Shown one piece after another: positions 5,318-7,283 of a stretch of 7,283 bases of DNA. Origin of the DNA: CAYQPF01 sp964419225 (GTDB taxonomy: Bacteria; Cloacimonadota; Cloacimonadia; Cloacimonadales; CAYQPF01); assembly GCA_964419225.1 (NCBI GenBank), contig CAYQPF010000206.1:1-7283 (forward strand), written 5' to 3'. How positions within the stretch are numbered: position 1 is the stretch's first letter; every line of letters starts with the position of its first letter. The translations under genes were made by a program, and so were the position numbers. The notes beneath the pieces were generated by a model. That model searched no databases. It had not been told where the DNA came from and worked only from the letters and a program-made list of their open reading frames with translations.

Positions 5318-5377
5318 ATGAAAATTCATAATTTAAAGTTAATTTCCTGCCAACTGCAGGATAATAAAAATATATAA
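5318..5377 (+). CDS. Possible 19-residue leader peptide upstream of the M24 peptidase
   Basis: An ATG preceded by AGAAGGA opens a frame of 19 codons (MKIHNLKLISCQLQDNKNI). It stops at 5375-5377, 21 nt before the peptidase ATG. A small hairpin lies inside it. There is no run of a single amino acid codon or any other clear attenuation feature. It may be translated and couple to the peptidase gene, or be a chance frame in leader DNA. Confidence 0.25.
   Translation: MKIHNLKLISCQLQDNKNI
5346..5360 (+). other. Small leader hairpin CCTGC-CAACT-GCAGG
   Basis: A perfect 5-bp, GC-rich stem with a 5-nt loop, 23 nt before the AGGAGGT site of the peptidase. No T-run follows, so it is not a terminator on its own. 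It stands out in A+T-rich leader DNA and could affect leader translation or mRNA stability. Confidence 0.35.
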
Positions 5378-5398
5378 TATTTTAGGAGGTAATTTTTG

Positions 5399-6475
5399 AT
5401 GATACAAGAGAGATTAAAAAAAGTTTTAAAAATTATGGAAGATAGAAAGGTACCTCAGATGATAGTATCTGACCCCGCTGCTATTTTCTATCTTACAGGG
5501 AGATGGATTCTTCCTGGAGAAAGAATGCTTGCGCTTTACTTAAATCTAAACGGAAAAAATAAATTATTTATTAATGAGTTATTTCCAATAACTGAAGATT
5601 TAGGCGCAGAGATGATATGGTTTAACGATACTCAAAACCCAATAGAAATCTTGGCAAAACAAGTTGAAAAAGATAAGCCGATGGGTATTGATAAAAACTG
5701 GCCTTCAAGATTCCTTTTAGGATTAATGGGACTTAAGTGCGGTAGCACATTTGTAAATGGCTCTGAGATTATCGACAATGTAAGGATGTGCAAGGACGAA
5801 AATGAAAAAGAATTGATGAGACAGGCTTCAAAACTAAATGATATTGCAGTAGACAGGATGATTAAGCTTGTTCCTGAAAAACATTCAGAAAAGAAGATGG
5901 GACAACTCCTTTCTGGTATATGGGAGGAACTTGGAGCTGAAGGACACTCTTTTGATCCTATAATAGGTTATGGTGCAAATGCTGCAGATCCTCATCATGT
6001 AATGGATAATTCTACAGTTAAAGCAGGAGACAGTGTTGTAATTGATATAGGCTGTAAGAAAAACTCATATTGCTCTGATATGACAAGGACTGTATTCTAC
6101 AAATCAGTTTCAGACCACAGCAGGGAAGTGTACAACATTGTACTTGAAGCAAATAAAAGAGGTATCGAAAAAGTTAAGGCAGGAGTCAGATTCTGTGATA
6201 TCGATGCAGCAGCTAGAGATTATATAACTGAAAAAGGCTATGGCAAATACTTTACTCATAGATTAGGACATTCAATCGGCATTGAAGTTCATGACTTTGG
6301 TGATGTATCTTCTACAAACACAGATAGAGTTCAGCCAGGCCAGATATTCTCAATCGAGCCTGGAATATACCTACCTGGAGATGTGGGAGTGCGCATCGAG
6401 GATCTGGTAATAGTAACAGAAGATGGTTGCGAAGTGTTAAATCATTATACAAAAGACTTAATAGTAGTAGAATAA
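5399..6475 (+). CDS. Short-form M24B metallopeptidase, Xaa-Pro dipeptidase/aminopeptidase-like
   Basis: 358 residues, cytoplasmic. An N-terminal creatinase-like domain (about 4-130) precedes a pita-bread catalytic domain (about 136-350). All five metal ligands are present (numbered from this start): D216 in VVIDIG, D227 in CSDMTRT, H291 in LGHSIG, E320 in SIEPGIY and E334 in GVRIED. H199/H200 in DPHHV fit the substrate-binding His. Members with these ligands usually use two Mn or Co ions to cleave Xaa-Pro bonds. The length fits PepQ/YpdF-type enzymes, not the 590-residue form whose relic lies at 3745-4191. AGGAGGT (5384-5390) is 8 nt from the ATG at 5399; a TTG at 5396 is possible but less likely. 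The gene is divergent from an XRE-cupin regulator and ends in a strong terminator. M24 also includes non-peptidases such as creatinase, DddP and ectoine hydrolase, so the exact substrate is unproven. Confidence 0.92.
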   Translation: MIQERLKKVLKIMEDRKVPQMIVSDPAAIFYLTGRWILPGERMLALYLNLNGKNKLFINELFPITEDLGAEMIWFNDTQNPIEILAKQVEKDKPMGIDKNWPSRFLLGLMGLKCGSTFVNGSEIIDNVRMCKDENEKELMRQASKLNDIAVDRMIKLVPEKHSEKKMGQLLSGIWEELGAEGHSFDPIIGYGANAADPHHVMDNSTVKAGDSVVIDIGCKKNSYCSDMTRTVFYKSVSDHSREVYNIVLEANKRGIEKVKAGVRFCDIDAAARDYITEKGYGKYFTHRLGHSIGIEVHDFGDVSSTNTDRVQPGQIFSIEPGIYLPGDVGVRIEDLVIVTEDGCEVLNHYTKDLIVVE

Positions 6476-6487
6476 TGTTTCTAAAGG

Positions 6488-6539
6488 GGCTATCTCAAAA
6501 TAACTTTTTAAGTTATTTTGAAGCGTAGCCTTCTTTTTT
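6488..6539 (+). terminator. Terminator of the M24 peptidase gene, overlapping the end of the convergent gene
   Basis: The inner stem is TCAAAATAACTT (6495-6506) with AAGTTATTTTGA (6510-6521), a perfect 12 bp with a 3-nt loop. The outer stem is GGCTA (6488-6492) with TAGCC (6526-6530). The T-rich run TTCTTTTTT (6531-6539) follows. The stop codon of the minus-strand gene is in the loop (6508-6510), so the right arm also encodes the last residues of that protein. Confidence 0.85.
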
Positions 6540-7281
6540 CATTTAATACCTTCTCAAACTTTTTATCTGAAAGTATTTCGTTTGTTACAAACTCACCATT
6601 ATAAAACAAGCTATAGGAAGTAAAAGGAGCTGGTGCATTTCTTGCTTCACTAGTTGTTTCAAACCGAATTGTCTTAAATGGAACATTTTTTTCATTAGCA
6701 AGTTTTTCAATCATTGGTACATATTTAGCAGTGAACGGACACTGATTTGCATAATATAAAACGAATCCCTGCTCCTTAATTTTAGGAGATTTAACTTGCT
6801 CCATAAAACAAGGCTTATCTGCACTATGGTCGAATGGTAAATACATCAGTTCATAATATGGTTCAGATGTATCTGCCAATTTGAATCCTTTGTATTTTAA
6901 AAATTTGGAATCTGATATATAAGGCATTTTCTTCTTGGAAGATAAAATAACTAACCCTAGCTTACCTTTTTCTTTACTATCATCGATACATGCTTCTAAA
7001 AGTTTATTAGAATACCCTTGTCCTTTAAATTGCCCCGAAACCCATAAACAATCAATAAACATATATCCATTTGCCTCAATTGGGCACCACGCATTTTCCG
7101 CTGGTACATATTCAATAAAACATTTACCTCTTACATTTCCCTTTAGAAATACTAGTCCTTCTAAAAAACGTTGTCTTAGCCATTGTTTTTTTGAAGTAAC
7201 TTGACAATCCTTATTATTTGAAATTGCACAACAAATATGTTCTTCTTCTAAATTTTCCTCTGTTACACTTATAAGTTCCAT
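6508..7281 (-). CDS. GNAT acetyltransferase with C-terminal YoaP / thioredoxin-like domain
   Basis: 257 residues in two parts. Residues 1-150 are a GNAT fold; the acetyl-CoA motif A is at W80-VSGQFKGQGYSNKLLEACI (Q84-F-K-G-Q-G-Y), preceded by E57-Y-V-P and the family opening E14-H-I-C-C-A-I. Residues 165-250 correspond to the YoaP-type extension found on such GNATs in Firmicutes. They read like a thioredoxin fold: a strand V174-LYYANQ, then C181-P-F-T184 at a helix start (monothiol CxxT type), a helix to about 198, strand F202-KTIRFE, a candidate cis-proline at P219 (APAPFTSY), strands LFYNGEFV and a final helix K240-KFEKVL. The thioredoxin reading is inference. The substrate is unknown. The ATG is two bases from the window edge, so its ribosome binding site is not visible. 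The last ten or so residues (EKRRLRFKIT) extend into the convergent terminator and look like an unconserved tail. Confidence 0.88.
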   Translation of the reverse strand: MELISVTEENLEEEHICCAISNNKDCQVTSKKQWLRQRFLEGLVFLKGNVRGKCFIEYVPAENAWCPIEANGYMFIDCLWVSGQFKGQGYSNKLLEACIDDSKEKGKLGLVILSSKKKMPYISDSKFLKYKGFKLADTSEPYYELMYLPFDHSADKPCFMEQVKSPKIKEQGFVLYYANQCPFTAKYVPMIEKLANEKNVPFKTIRFETTSEARNAPAPFTSYSLFYNGEFVTNEILSDKKFEKVLNEKRRLRFKIT

Positions 7282-7283
7282 TT

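Noticed and set aside
5396..5398. TTG as start of the M24 peptidase
   Set aside because: It gives only one extra residue. The adjacent ATG at 5399 is 8 nt from AGGAGGT and is the more usual start.
5231..5398. Riboswitch or T-box in the peptidase leader
   Set aside because: Only one 5-bp stem is visible, with no terminator and no known riboswitch core motifs.

Overview
The window reads as chromosomal DNA of a low-G+C, spore-forming Firmicute of the Clostridia type. The grounds are the strong A+T bias, GGAGG-type ribosome binding sites 5-8 nt before most starts, a sigma-K-like promoter, and protein families common in clostridia (POT peptide transporter, XRE-cupin regulator, short M24 peptidase, GNAT-YoaP protein). 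The genus cannot be fixed from this sequence.

Layout. 1-471: mostly decayed DNA with a frameshifted remnant of an IS91-like transposase (207-429) and possibly the first codons of a minus-strand gene leaving the left edge. 472-1125 (+): a cupin protein with a tyrosine-rich, MY-repeat N-terminal region, preceded by an exact match to the sigma-K consensus; it may be a spore-coat or mother-cell protein. A GC-rich hairpin follows. 1222-1515 (-): the C-terminal third of ApbE, a pseudogene. 1639-2169 (-): a RimJ/RimL-type GNAT acetyltransferase with its own terminator.

2332-4191 (-): a former two-gene peptide-use operon. The promoter-proximal gene, a long aminopeptidase P (M24B), is reduced to about a quarter of its length by deletions, frameshifts and a Trp-to-stop change. 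The distal POT-family peptide transporter is intact and ends in a strong terminator. A 380-nt non-coding stretch with a 12-bp palindrome follows.

4573-5118 (-) and 5399-6475 (+): a divergent pair of an XRE-cupin regulator and a complete short M24 Xaa-Pro peptidase. Their 280-nt intergenic region holds three directly repeated and one inverted copy of a TACAGT element, plus a 19-codon leader ORF and small hairpin just before the peptidase. The regulator probably controls both genes. Together with the transporter, this suggests uptake of small peptides and cytoplasmic cleavage of proline-containing ones, with the intact short peptidase perhaps covering for the lost long one. 6508-7281 (-): a GNAT protein with a C-terminal YoaP/thioredoxin-like domain, convergent with the peptidase; its last codons lie inside the peptidase terminator.

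The most notable items are the sigma-K/cupin gene, the TACAGT operator array, the GNAT-thioredoxin-like fusion, the POT transporter whose ExxER motif lacks the first glutamate, and three gene relics within 4.2 kb. I see no CRISPR array, tRNA, rRNA or intact mobile element, and no clear multi-gene novel system.
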